A stretch of 64,000 nucleotides of DNA from assembly GCA_905182415.1 (NCBI GenBank), contig CAJJBK010000002.1, positions 158,931 to 222,930 on the forward strand, read 5' to 3'. The first letter of the stretch is position 1. Every line of letters starts with the position of its first letter. Source of the stretch: an uncultured Woeseiaceae bacterium (lineage in GTDB: Bacteria; Pseudomonadota; Gammaproteobacteria; Steroidobacterales; Woeseiaceae). This document shows, piece after piece, positions 1-9,940 of the stretch. The translations under genes and the position numbers were made by a program. Below the pieces are notes generated by a model that saw only the letters and a list, made by a program, of their open reading frames with translations, searched no databases and had not been told where the DNA came from.

Positions 1-3000
1 CTTTGTGTCTCATGCCGTTTGCACTTAAAACTTGATGTGTCTCAGCCAGTCCTAATTCCCATGGACTACCGGCATATTTCACAGAACTGAGTGGACTGGC
101 ACCGGTGCCACCGTCGTAACCTGAGATAGTAATTAGATCCGCGTAAGCCTTCACAACACCTGCAGCAATCGTTCCCACCCCGGGTTCAGCAACTAATTTT
201 ACAGATATCAAAGCTTTAGGATTTACTTGCTTTAAATCAAAAATTAACTGCGCCAAATCTTCTATTGAGTAAATATCATGGTGTGGTGGCGGTGAAATCA
301 AGCCCACACCGGGCTTCGCAAACCTAAGTTTAGCAATCATTTCATTAACCTTATGCCCAGGTAATTGTCCGCCTTCCCCTGGTTTAGCTCCTTGCGCTAT
401 CTTGATCTGGATAACCTCAGCATTAATTAAGTACTCCGCAGTAACACCAAATCTACCCGAAGCAATTTGCTTAATTTTTGACCGACGTTCATTGTTGTAG
501 CGGGCTGGATCTTCACCACCTTCACCTGAATTTGAGCGGGCTCCAATTCTATTCATTGCAATAGCAAGAGCTTCGTGAGCTTCCGGCGATAAGGCGCCAA
601 GTGACATACCAGCACTATCAAAACGCATCATTATGCTCTTTGTGGATTCAACCTCCTCAAGTAAAATAGCTTTACCTAAAGGTCGGGGTTTCATCAAATC
701 TCTTATAGTCGAAACTGGACGATTATTTACTAAATTTGCATACTGAATATAAGTTTCATAATTTCCAGTTTTTACTGCTGCTTGTAATGTTGAAATAACA
801 TCGGGGTTATAACAATGATATTCGCCTTGATGAACATATTTAAGCAGTCCACCTTGAGATAAAGGCTCTTGAGGTATTCTCGAAACTCTGGCTAACTCCT
901 TCTGATCATCAAGTAAATCAGAAAACTTTGCACCCTGGATTCGACTAACAGATCCAGTAAAGCAAAGATCAACTATCTCTTTATGAAAACCAATTATCTC
1001 AAATAATTGAGCTCCGCGATAACTCGCTAATGATGAAATGCCCATTTTGGACATTATTTTAAATAATCCCTTACGAACACCTCTGCGATAGCTCCTACCT
1101 AGTTGCTGAGTTCTATCTACATTTCCTCTTCTCGCTAAATCGTGCAAATTTTGATACACCAAATAAGGATATACAGCAGTAGCGCCATACCCAATTAGAC
1201 AGGCAAAATGATGTGGATCTCTTGCTACCGCTGTTTCAACAATAATATTGGTATTGCACCTTAAACCTAATTTAACAAGATGATGATGAACAGCCCCTGT
1301 CGCAAGTAATGCATGGGCTGGGAGCATTGTGGGTTTGAGATAGCGATCGCTTAATAAGATGAATAATTTACCATCTTTAACTGATGCCTCTGCTTCATCG
1401 CAAATTCTTTTTAAGGCTGTTTCATAATCATCTGATTCAGGAAAATTTAAATCAATGAAAGCATGACTATCGCCAAACATATCTGGTTTTAATAATTGCC
1501 TTAATTTCTGTTGAGATAGGATGGGTGAATTTATTATTATTTGCTCTGCATGTTTAGCCGTCACATCGAACAAACCTACAGTTCTTCCAATATTAGTTTG
1601 CAGCGACATTACTATTCTTTCTCTTAAAGAATCTATAGGAGGATTTGTTACCTGAGCAAACTGTTGTCTTAGGTGATCAAATGGCGATCTTATCTTTCTT
1701 GAAAGAACCGCCATTGGCGTATCATCACCCATCGAACCAACAGCTTCGAGCTCTGTGGTCGCAAGGACGCTAATAATTTCTTTAATTTCCTCGCGACTGA
1801 CATTGAACATTTTTTGATAGGACATTAACGTCTCTTTATCCATAGGTTCTGCCGCTGTTTTTCTATCAACCAACTCAGAATCTAAATAACGAACGCCATC
1901 TCTCAACCATTTCTTATACGGTGCACCGTCTTTGATTTGATCATGAATTTTCTGATTATCAAGTAACTCGCCCTTTAACAAATCAATCGCTAACATCTCT
2001 CCTGGGCCTAATCTGCCTTTTTTTATAACAGTATCAGCCGGATAGTCATAAACACCGATTTCTGAAGCAATGGTTATATGCCTGTCCTTAGTAATAACAT
2101 AACGCGCCGGTCTCAATCCATTTCTATCCAAGCAGCAAGCGGCATACCTCCCGTTCATCATGACAATGCCTGCCGGACCATCCCATGGCTCCATTTGACA
2201 AGAATAAAATTCATAGAAAGCTTTTATATCTGCATCCATCATTTCATTAGCCTGCCAGGCTGGCGGAATTAGTACACGCATTGCCTGAATAATACTCATT
2301 CCTGAGGCTTGCATTACTTCTAGCATATTATCTAAAGTTGATGAATCAGAACCATCCAATGAAACAATAGGGTTGATATCACTAATATCAGGAAGTGAGT
2401 CAGAACGAAAATATTTGGTACGAGCAATAGCCCAATTCCGGTTTCCTTGGATTGTATTAATTTCACCATTATGTGCAAGATACCTAAAAGGTTGAGCTAA
2501 TCGCCATTCAGGCAATGTATTGGTTGAAAAGCGCTGATGAAACAAACAAGCGGATGTTTTCATTCGTTCATCCAGTAAATCCGGATAGAATTCAGCCAAT
2601 ACATTTGGCATTACCATGCCTTTATAACTGATAGAATCTGAAGATAAGCTGTTGATGTAGGCGAATGAGTCCAAAGCTTCGAATTTATTCTCAGCCCTCC
2701 TTCGAGCTAAAAATAGTCGGCGATTAAAGTTTTCAACACTCATATCTTGTGGACAATTAACAAAAATTTGTTCGATATTCGGCATAGTGTTTAACGCCAT
2801 TTCTCCACAAACAGATGAATTTACAGGTACTTCTCTCCAGCCTGCAACTTCCATACCCTCATTAATGAGTGCTTTCTCAATAATGCTTTTTGTTTTTTTT
2901 GCGATCTTAATATTTGGGTTCAAAAAAACTGTGCCAGCTGCAAACTGATCATTTAACTTAATATTTGCTTGAACAGTTATTGCCCTTAAAAATTCTACAG

Positions 3001-3205
3001 GAAATTTTATTAGTAAACCGCAACCATCACCCGTCTTGCCATCTGCTGATACCGCTCCTCTGTGAGTCAAACGAGTAAGTGCATCAATTGCTGTTTGAAT
3101 GACCCAATGACTGGATTGATCGTCTATATTTGCAATGAGGCCAAAACCACAGCTATCACGGTCAAATGATGGATCATAAAGTCCTTTTACAGCTCTTTGG
3201 GTCAT
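1..3205 (-). CDS. gltB: Glutamate synthase (GOGAT) large subunit, 5' part; 3' end beyond window
   Basis: Makes glutamate from glutamine and 2-oxoglutarate in the cytoplasm with the small subunit GltD; central to ammonia assimilation. About 1068 N-terminal residues are present. The start ATG (3203-3205) has GGAG six bases upstream. The class-II amidotransferase nucleophile is Cys19 (SCGFGLIA), so an 18-residue propeptide would be removed to expose it. The amidotransferase domain is followed by the central domain and the FMN-binding synthase domain, with SPPPHHDIYS near residue 970 and GYDGGTGASP near 1030. The reading frame runs off the left edge; the iron-sulfur cysteines and C-terminal beta-helix domain are not visible. 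gltD is expected further left. Family identity is certain; only completeness is unknown. Confidence 0.97.
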   Translation of the reverse strand, partial: MTQRAVKGLYDPSFDRDSCGFGLIANIDDQSSHWVIQTAIDALTRLTHRGAVSADGKTGDGCGLLIKFPVEFLRAITVQANIKLNDQFAAGTVFLNPNIKIAKKTKSIIEKALINEGMEVAGWREVPVNSSVCGEMALNTMPNIEQIFVNCPQDMSVENFNRRLFLARRRAENKFEALDSFAYINSLSSDSISYKGMVMPNVLAEFYPDLLDERMKTSACLFHQRFSTNTLPEWRLAQPFRYLAHNGEINTIQGNRNWAIARTKYFRSDSLPDISDINPIVSLDGSDSSTLDNMLEVMQASGMSIIQAMRVLIPPAWQANEMMDADIKAFYEFYSCQMEPWDGPAGIVMMNGRYAACCLDRNGLRPARYVITKDRHITIASEIGVYDYPADTVIKKGRLGPGEMLAIDLLKGELLDNQKIHDQIKDGAPYKKWLRDGVRYLDSELVDRKTAAEPMDKETLMSYQKMFNVSREEIKEIISVLATTELEAVGSMGDDTPMAVLSRKIRSPFDHLRQQFAQVTNPPIDSLRERIVMSLQTNIGRTVGLFDVTAKHAEQIIINSPILSQQKLRQLLKPDMFGDSHAFIDLNFPESDDYETALKRICDEAEASVKDGKLFILLSDRYLKPTMLPAHALLATGAVHHHLVKLGLRCNTNIIVETAVARDPHHFACLIGYGATAVYPYLVYQNLHDLARRGNVDRTQQLGRSYRRGVRKGLFKIMSKMGISSLASYRGAQLFEIIGFHKEIVDLCFTGSVSRIQGAKFSDLLDDQKELARVSRIPQEPLSQGGLLKYVHQGEYHCYNPDVISTLQAAVKTGNYETYIQYANLVNNRPVSTIRDLMKPRPLGKAILLEEVESTKSIMMRFDSAGMSLGALSPEAHEALAIAMNRIGARSNSGEGGEDPARYNNERRSKIKQIASGRFGVTAEYLINAEVIQIKIAQGAKPGEGGQLPGHKVNEMIAKLRFAKPGVGLISPPPHHDIYSIEDLAQLIFDLKQVNPKALISVKLVAEPGVGTIAAGVVKAYADLITISGYDGGTGASPLSSVKYAGSPWELGLAETHQVLSANGMRHK

Positions 3206-3406
3206 GTGTGCTCCGAGGCATCCTTTAATACAATTGCCTCATATTTATTTTTTCAAGTATCAGGTAACAAGCGTCACCGGTACATCGGATATATTTACCG
3301 ACTCTCTTTAACAGAGAAATTCTTACGATGAGAATTTATTTTATTAAAAATGAAATAAATCTAAGCTTGTAAGTATATGATAATCTGGCACTTAACTCCA
3401 GTTGAG

Positions 3407-4759
3407 TTAATTACTACAAGATAAGATATGCTTTCTTGAGACACGATTGAATCGCCATGTTAATAAGCATGCTCCCACAGACAGTCCCAATATAAATCCG
3501 CACCAAATATAATTTGCCGGTAATTTATAGATAATGCCAAACAAATAAGATAATGGAAAAGCTAAAACCCAATATGAAATTATATTTACAAACATGGGTA
3601 TTTTTGTATCTTTATAGCCTCGAAGTGCACCTGCTGCTCCAATTTGAACCCCATCAACAATCTGAAAGACTGCAGCAACCAACAACAAACTCATGGCCAT
3701 CTCTTTTATTAAAACATCAGTTGTGTATAAATCTACGATGTATTGTCTGAACATCAGCAAGAAACAAGCCGAAAGAAACATAAATAAAGCGCACATTAAG
3801 ATTCCTGTGGAGCCAAATAATCTTGCTGCCCTCACGTCATTAGAACCTAGAGATTGGCCAACCTTAACAGTAATAGCGGCACTAATACCAAGCGGTATCA
3901 TAAACATTGTGGTAACAACATTTAAAGCTATCTGATGTGCACCTGTTATATTTGTGCCCAATGTTCCAATCATTATTGAAACAGCAGAAAACAAACCAGC
4001 CTCAGCCGTAACAGTAATAGAAATTGGTAACCCTAATTTTAATATTTCTTGCATGACAGATAAACGAAATGCAGTCATTCGATTGAATATATTTAATTCT
4101 TCATATCGTGAATCAAAATACACATACAGTGATAAAAAACAAAAAACAAGCCACATGGAGATAGCACTAGCGACTCCACAGCCGAATACTCCCAAGGCAG
4201 GCATTCCAAGATTACCAAACATAAAAATATAATTTAAAAATACATTTAATACCAAAGCAACTAGAGAGGCATACATGACTGGGCGGGTATAGCCAATACC
4301 TTCGGTGGTATATCTGAAAACAAGAAATAAATATATTCCAGGAGCGCCGAAAATAATTGCTTTGAGATAATCGACAACCAAGTGACGAAACTCAATATCT
4401 ATTCCAATGATATCCATGATTGAGATAACATAATTATGCATAATAAATACTACAAAAACTCCAACCACTAAACTCATGCAACATGCTTGTCGAGTATATC
4501 GACCTACTAATGCAGCTTGTTTTGCCCCATAAAGCCTTGCCACAATTGGTGAGATGGCCATCAATAAACCATTATAAAACTGGAAAATAAGAAACCATAT
4601 ACTTCCACCGACAGCAACTGCCGCAAGTTCTTTTGAACCAAGACGTCCCGACATCACTGCATCTGTAAATTGAATACCCGCAATCGCAAGATTATTAACT
4701 ATCAAAGGAGTCGCTAACTTCAATAAAGATAGAGCATTTTGATATCTAATTTTTAGCAC
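3407..4759 (-). CDS. MATE-family (NorM-like) multidrug/Na+ or H+ antiporter
   Basis: A 450-residue polytopic inner-membrane protein with about twelve hydrophobic segments in two homologous halves, the usual MATE length and layout. Landmarks are TPLIVNNLAIAGIQFTDAVM near the N-terminus and LKLGLPISITVTAEAGLFS at the start of the second half. The family expels cationic drugs or metabolites using Na+ or H+ gradients; the substrate here cannot be read from sequence. The start is GTG (4757-4759), with no in-frame ATG nearby. The stop codon lies in a 7-bp hairpin (3392-3410) without a clear U-run, so it is a doubtful terminator. It sits alone between gltB and a divergent thiolase, so the context gives no functional hint. 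Confidence 0.93.
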   Translation of the reverse strand: MLKIRYQNALSLLKLATPLIVNNLAIAGIQFTDAVMSGRLGSKELAAVAVGGSIWFLIFQFYNGLLMAISPIVARLYGAKQAALVGRYTRQACCMSLVVGVFVVFIMHNYVISIMDIIGIDIEFRHLVVDYLKAIIFGAPGIYLFLVFRYTTEGIGYTRPVMYASLVALVLNVFLNYIFMFGNLGMPALGVFGCGVASAISMWLVFCFLSLYVYFDSRYEELNIFNRMTAFRLSVMQEILKLGLPISITVTAEAGLFSAVSIMIGTLGTNITGAHQIALNVVTTMFMIPLGISAAITVKVGQSLGSNDVRAARLFGSTGILMCALFMFLSACFLLMFRQYIVDLYTTDVLIKEMAMSLLLVAAVFQIVDGVQIGAAGALRGYKDTKIPMFVNIISYWVLAFPLSYLFGIIYKLPANYIWCGFILGLSVGACLLTWRFNRVSRKHILSCSN

Positions 4760-4881
4760 AAAGTTTTTATATCCAAATATATTAATAACTTTTATTTATC
4801 AAAAGCCGAAGATTCGTTAGGATTCATGTAATGTTAACCGTTGATAAATAAAATTGAAGATATTTCTAAGGAGAATAACGC

Positions 4882-6165
4882 ATGCTTAATGATGGAAAAT
4901 CAAACAGAGTAGCTGTAATTGGTGGCTCAAGAATTCCATTTTGCAGAGCTAACACAGGATACAAAGATTCCTCAAATCAAGAAATGATGACCGCCACCAT
5001 GAAAGCAATGGTCGAAAAATTTCATTTACATAATAAAATATTAGGTGATGTTGCGCTGGGTGCCGTAATAAAACATTCGAGTGATTGGAATCTATCTAGG
5101 GAATGCATTATTGATTCGGGTTTGTCTATAAATACGCCCGGCGTTGACATGCAAAGAGCATGTGGTACCAGCTTAGAGACCACCTTAAACATAGCAAATA
5201 AAATTGCCTTGGGGCAAATTGAGGCAGGCATCGCTGGTGGTGTTGATTCAATTAGTGATGCTCCCATCGTTTATAATGATAACTTTAGGAAAATTTTGTT
5301 GGCTAGTGCTCATGGTAAATCAATCCAAGAAAAAATTAAGCCATGGTTAGGCATGAAACTTCGGTTTTTGAAGCCAAAGTTGCCTGGTGTCAAAGAACCC
5401 AGAACTGGATTGTCTATGGGAGAAAGTACAGAAATTATCGCTAAAACATATAACATCAGTCGACAATCCCAAGATCAGCTCGCACTGGAAAGTCATGAGA
5501 ATGCCGCAAAAGCATATGATGAAGGTTTTTATGATAATTTAGTGCACTCATTCAAGGGTGTAAGTGAAGACAATATCATTCGTCGAAATATTGCTATCGA
5601 TAAACTCAATGCATTAAAAACAGTTTTTGATAAAAGCGAACAAGGTACAATGACGCCGGGAAACAGCACTTCATTAACCGATGGTGCTGCTGCGGTTCTG
5701 CTAAGCTCTGAAGAATGGGCGCATCAAAATAATCTCCAAATAGAAGCCTACCTATCTCATTGCGAGATTGCGGCTATTGACTATATTAATGATGAAGGCT
5801 TACTCATGGCTCCAGCATATGCTGTATCAAGTATGTTAAAAAAAGCAAACCTCAACCTTCAGGATTTTGATTTTTACGAAATCCATGAGGCTTTTGCCGC
5901 CCAAACACTTGCCACTATAAAAGCTTGGGAATCGGCAGATTTTTGTCGCTCGAAACTCAATCGAGATAATCCTATGGGCTCAATAGATAAAAGCAAACTT
6001 AATATAAAAGGCGGAAGTCTTGCCATTGGGCATCCTTTTGCAGCAACTGGAGCCAGAATAATCGCAACAATGGCAAAACTTCTTAACGATAAAGGTTCTG
6101 GTAGAGGTTTAATTTCAATTTGTACAGCCGGTGGTATGGGAATTACAGCTATCATGGAAAAATAG
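4882..6165 (+). CDS. fadI: Thiolase, FadI-type acetyl-CoA C-acyltransferase
   Basis: A 427-residue cytoplasmic thiolase catalysing reversible CoA-dependent cleavage of 3-ketoacyl-CoA, the last step of beta-oxidation. The nucleophile is Cys94 (QRACGTSLE). Other catalytic residues are His335 (EIHEAFAAQTLA), His384 (AIGHPFAATGA) and Cys414 (CTAGGMG). Length and layout match E. coli FadI more closely than AtoB, including the insertion after residue 150 (WLGMKLRFLKPKLPGVKEPRTG region, not quoted in full here). No fadJ partner is adjacent, so an acetoacetyl-CoA role is possible. The ATG has a good AAGGAG site. The TAG stop is followed in the same frame by the symporter coding sequence, so the two genes are probably co-transcribed. 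Confidence 0.92.
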   Translation: MLNDGKSNRVAVIGGSRIPFCRANTGYKDSSNQEMMTATMKAMVEKFHLHNKILGDVALGAVIKHSSDWNLSRECIIDSGLSINTPGVDMQRACGTSLETTLNIANKIALGQIEAGIAGGVDSISDAPIVYNDNFRKILLASAHGKSIQEKIKPWLGMKLRFLKPKLPGVKEPRTGLSMGESTEIIAKTYNISRQSQDQLALESHENAAKAYDEGFYDNLVHSFKGVSEDNIIRRNIAIDKLNALKTVFDKSEQGTMTPGNSTSLTDGAAAVLLSSEEWAHQNNLQIEAYLSHCEIAAIDYINDEGLLMAPAYAVSSMLKKANLNLQDFDFYEIHEAFAAQTLATIKAWESADFCRSKLNRDNPMGSIDKSKLNIKGGSLAIGHPFAATGARIIATMAKLLNDKGSGRGLISICTAGGMGITAIMEK

Positions 6166-6169
6166 ATTC

Positions 6170-7836
6170 ATGATCTTAATACGGTAAATTTTATCGAAAT
6201 TTTCAGACAAATCCTCACATCTATTAACAGTGTTCTCTGGAATGAGACTTGGATTTTCATCATTGCTGGAACAGGACTTGTCTTTACTATCTGGTCGGGT
6301 TTTGCACAATATCGGATAATCCTCGACAGTCCAAAAATTATTCGAGGTGATTTTAGCAAGCCAAATGACCATGGTGTTATAACTCATTTTCAAGCCCTTA
6401 CTGCAGCTTTATCTGGCACTTTAGGCCTCGGTAACATCAGTGGCGTTGCTTTGGCGATAACTTTAGGTGGTCCAGGAGCTATATTTTGGATGTGGATTGT
6501 CGGGTTTCTAGGTATGTCTATAAAATTAATTGAAGTCACTTTATCCATGCTTTATCGAGATACGAAAGATCCAGATAATCCTCATGGCGGTCCAATGTGG
6601 GTAGCAGAAAAAGCTTTTAAAAAAAGTTTTCCAGAGATGGCTTATGCAGGAAAAATTTTAGGTGTTGTTTTCTCAATCAGTGTCATAGCTTCTGCTATAA
6701 CCGGTGGAAATATGTTCCAAGCATGGAGTGTTGCTGATATTACTTATGAATATTTTGGTCTAGAAGGATGGATCACTGGCGCACTACTGTCTCTTATAGT
6801 TGGTACCGTGATTATTGGAGGAATTAAAAGGATTGGGGCAATTACTGCAACGATCGTTCCATTAATGGTATGCCTTTATTTATTTGCAGGCTCTTATATT
6901 CTATTTATCCATTTTAATGAGATACCAAATTTATTTAGATTGATCATTGCCTCAGCATTTAATGAGACTCAAGCAACTGGGGCATTTATTGGAGGTACCG
7001 CTATTTCTGCTTTTATGTTTGGTATGAAGCGAGCTGTGTTCTCAAATGAGGCCGGCCAAGGATCCTCAGCAATTGCACATTCCGCAGTAAAAACAAATGA
7101 GCCCGTCCGTGAAGGTTTGGTTGCAGGTCTAGAGCCATTAATAGACACACTGGTGGTATGTACTTTCACTGCATTGATCATTTTATCTACAGGAATCTGG
7201 AATCGTGCACCGGATATAATGTTTGAACAATTACCGAATATTAATAAACAATCTGATCATTGGTCATTCACAAATACAAAATACATTGGGGATTCAGGCA
7301 AAGTTGGGGACCCTGTGATCATGCTAGTTGAAGCATCTGCAAATAAACAAACAGGCCAAAATATTCATAAAATAGCAGGTATTATTACAATAAATCAGAA
7401 CGACCTAGAAATAGAATGGGGTTCATTTACTTCAAATATCCCACCAAGAATATATCTGGAAGGTTATTTTTATGATTATGTAGGTGCCACTTTAACGGCA
7501 AAAGCTTTTGACACTGTTGGTATAGGTTTAGGTAAGTGGTTAATCACCATTGCGTCTTGGTTTTTTGCGATCTCAACCATAATGGCTTGGGGTTATTACG
7601 GTGAACAAGGAATAATTTATATCTTTGGTAAAAAAGGCATTAATTCGTTCAGATTGATTTACTGTTTATTAATATTTGTTTCTACATTGGGATTCATAGA
7701 AACCAGTATTGATTTGGATAATTTAAGTGGTATAGGTTTAGGTATCATAGTTTATGCAAATCTACCGATTTGTTGGATATTTGGATATCAAGCAATTAAA
7801 GCATACAAACAATATGTTACAAAAAATACAACTTGA
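6170..7836 (+). CDS. Alanine/glycine:cation symporter (AGCS family), start codon disturbed
   Basis: An inner-membrane Na+-coupled amino-acid importer (typical substrates alanine or glycine). Family motifs include GTLGLGNISGVALAI, a GGPGAIFWMWIVGF segment and NEAGQGSSAIAHSA. The conserved reading frame opens right after the thiolase stop, but its first ATG/GTG/TTG is a TTG at 6451, which would delete roughly 95 conserved residues including the first membrane helix. An ATG at 6170-6172 is one base out of frame; one extra G after it would give M-D-L-N-T-V and about 555 residues. An ATT at 6166 is a rare-codon alternative. About 95 hydrophilic residues (roughly 7200-7485) are inserted before GATLTAKAFDT in a normally short loop. 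Confidence 0.85.
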
Positions 7837-7906
7837 TAAAATCTTAATTAGATCTATTGTGCTAAATTAAAATAAATGCATTTAAATTTGAAAATAGAAG
7901 ATACTA

Positions 7907-9046
7907 ATGTCACGTTATAATTCAAAACCACAATACAAACATGGCGACAATGATGCTGTCGGGGTTTTGATGGTTAATCTTGGTACACCTGAAAAACCAA
8001 CAACCAATTCAGTACGAACATACCTCAGGGAATTCTTATCAGATCCGCGTGTTATCGAAATACCAAAAATTCTCTGGTTAATAATATTATACCTCTTTAT
8101 TTTACCTTTAAGACCGTCTAAATCTGCCGAAGCCTATAAAAAAATATGGACAAAAAAAGGGTCGCCTCTACTTTTTAATTCTTTAGATATTGCAAAAAAA
8201 ACAAAATTAAATCTTAATAAAAGTAATAATAAAAATATTCATGTAGAACTAGCAATGTCATATGGCTCACCCTCAATTAATGAGGTTCTAAATGGATTTC
8301 ATGAAAAATCAATTCGACAAATTCTACTCCTACCTTTATATCCACAATATTCAAGTACCACCACAGGATCGGTATTTGAAGCCGTATCTAAATCTCTATT
8401 CACACGTCGTTGGATTCCTGAATTTAGATTCATCAATCACTACCACAATCTACCTATGTATATTGAAGCAGTAGCGACCAGTATTGAATCATATTGGGAG
8501 GTAAATGGTCGTGGCGAAAAACTACTTTTTTCATTTCATGGCCTACCACAAAAAATGCTTATGGATGGCGATCCCTATCATTGTCAGTGTCAAAAAACCG
8601 GTAGATTAATAGCTGAAAAACTATCGCTTAAAGACGAAGAATGGTTTATCAGTTTTCAATCTAGACTAGGTCGAGCAAAATGGCTTGAACCCTACACTGA
8701 CGAAACCCTGATTAATTGGGGAAAAGAAAAAAAAGGGACAATAGATGTTGTTTGTCCTGGGTTTGCTGCGGACTGTTTAGAAACACTTGAAGAAATCGCA
8801 ATGCAAAATAATGAATTTTATGTGGAAGCTGGAGGTGAATCGTTGCGCTATATCCCCGCATTAAATTCCCAACAAAGTCATATTTCCTTTTTAAGTGAAT
8901 TAATTAATGAAAATATATCAGACTGGTTAAAAAATGATGCCCTTAAAAATTCAGATGCACATGATCTTGAACTTCAAAAATCATGTCAAAGAGCAGCTCA
9001 AAAAGGCGCTAAAAATTTATTAGGTATTAATCAATCTGATTCTTAA
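7907..9046 (+). CDS. hemH: Ferrochelatase
   Basis: Inserts Fe2+ into protoporphyrin IX, the last step of haem synthesis, at the cytoplasmic face of the membrane. It has 379 residues, slightly longer than the family norm of 320-350 because of a lysine/alanine-rich C-terminal tail. The N-terminal motif is GVLMVNLGTPEKPTTNSVR. The catalytic His211 lies in LLFSFHGLPQK and the acidic partner in the DCLETLEEI stretch near residue 293. FISFQSRLGRAKWLEPYT matches the conserved product-binding segment. The last 20 bases overlap the convergent exonuclease gene. Two other haem genes, hemF and hemB, lie about 21 kb away in this window. Confidence 0.95.
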   Translation: MSRYNSKPQYKHGDNDAVGVLMVNLGTPEKPTTNSVRTYLREFLSDPRVIEIPKILWLIILYLFILPLRPSKSAEAYKKIWTKKGSPLLFNSLDIAKKTKLNLNKSNNKNIHVELAMSYGSPSINEVLNGFHEKSIRQILLLPLYPQYSSTTTGSVFEAVSKSLFTRRWIPEFRFINHYHNLPMYIEAVATSIESYWEVNGRGEKLLFSFHGLPQKMLMDGDPYHCQCQKTGRLIAEKLSLKDEEWFISFQSRLGRAKWLEPYTDETLINWGKEKKGTIDVVCPGFAADCLETLEEIAMQNNEFYVEAGGESLRYIPALNSQQSHISFLSELINENISDWLKNDALKNSDAHDLELQKSCQRAAQKGAKNLLGINQSDS

Positions 9047-9914
9047 TTCTTTCTGCTTGCCTTCTAAGAGCTGTACCAATACCAAGTTGATCATACATTG
9101 CATTAATACCTTCGATATCTGGAGTCGATGGCTTAAGATCAATATGTTTACTTTCAAATGGCGCATGACAATCAATTCCTGTTAATTTTCTTGCCAAAAC
9201 TGCAGCTCCTTCATGCTGCTCAAGTTTTTTACCTAAAGTTTTAGCACCTCTAATATCAACTTTATCAATTACAGATAAGTTGGCATATATTTCCGGTAGA
9301 TCTTTAAAGTAACTTAATAATGCTATTGCTGTCTTTTTCCCTACTCCTGGCACACCCGGAATATTATCAACACTGTCTCCAGCCAAGGCTAAAAAGTCAG
9401 CAACTTGCTCAGGCCATACACCAAAAACATCGGGTATCTTCTGATAATTAATTTTCCCTTTGCCGGCATAATCCCAAAAAATATCATCCTTACCCACCAA
9501 TTGAGCCAAATCTTTATCACGCGTCACTATAGTCGATGAGCACCCATTCTCTCTTCCAATTCGTGTCAAAGTACCGATTAAATCATCAGCTTCATAGCGA
9601 GGATGACTCCAATTCATTAATCCTAATAATTTAACAAATTCTCGACACTGGATAAATTGCTTTTTTAACTCGGGGGGGGCTGGCTCTCGATTTGCTTTAT
9701 AGGGCGGGTATATTTCTGAACGAAAAGAAGGGCCTTGGCCATCATCAAATAAAACTGCAATATATTTTGGATTTATTTGCTCCATAAAATCACCGATAAA
9801 ACGACAAAATCCATAAAAAGCATTTATTGGATTCCCTTCATTATCCACTATATCTTCCGGCATAGAATAGTGAGCTCGAAAAATATAAACGCTGGCATCA
9901 ATTAAATATTGCAT
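9027..9914 (-). CDS. Stand-alone 5'-3' exonuclease / flap nuclease (PolA N-domain or Xni-like)
   Basis: A 295-residue protein equivalent to the N-terminal 5'-nuclease domain of DNA polymerase I without the polymerase. Metal-binding acidic motifs are visible: DASVYIFRAHY at the N-terminus, AVLFDDG, YEADDLIGTL, VTRDKDLAQLV and GDSVDNIPGVPGVGKKTA. The last is the helix-three-turn DNA-binding part. This family removes flaps and RNA primers. It is longer than E. coli Xni (251) and keeps the basic PPYKANREP helical-arch region, so the label 5'-3' exonuclease is safer than xni. It converges on and overlaps the end of hemH by 20 bases. HNH lies 26 bases upstream on the same strand. Confidence 0.9.
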   Translation of the reverse strand: MQYLIDASVYIFRAHYSMPEDIVDNEGNPINAFYGFCRFIGDFMEQINPKYIAVLFDDGQGPSFRSEIYPPYKANREPAPPELKKQFIQCREFVKLLGLMNWSHPRYEADDLIGTLTRIGRENGCSSTIVTRDKDLAQLVGKDDIFWDYAGKGKINYQKIPDVFGVWPEQVADFLALAGDSVDNIPGVPGVGKKTAIALLSYFKDLPEIYANLSVIDKVDIRGAKTLGKKLEQHEGAAVLARKLTGIDCHAPFESKHIDLKPSTPDIEGINAMYDQLGIGTALRRQAERIKNQID

Positions 9915-9940
9915 ATTATTTTTTTATTTTCCTAGTGCTA

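Noticed and set aside
2078..2272. Plus-strand ORF inside gltB
   Set aside because: It is antisense to the strongly conserved gltB frame and has no recognisable family or ribosome-binding site.
3553..4232. Overlapping plus-strand ORFs inside the MATE gene
   Set aside because: They read antisense to a well-conserved membrane protein; the composition reflects its codon pattern.
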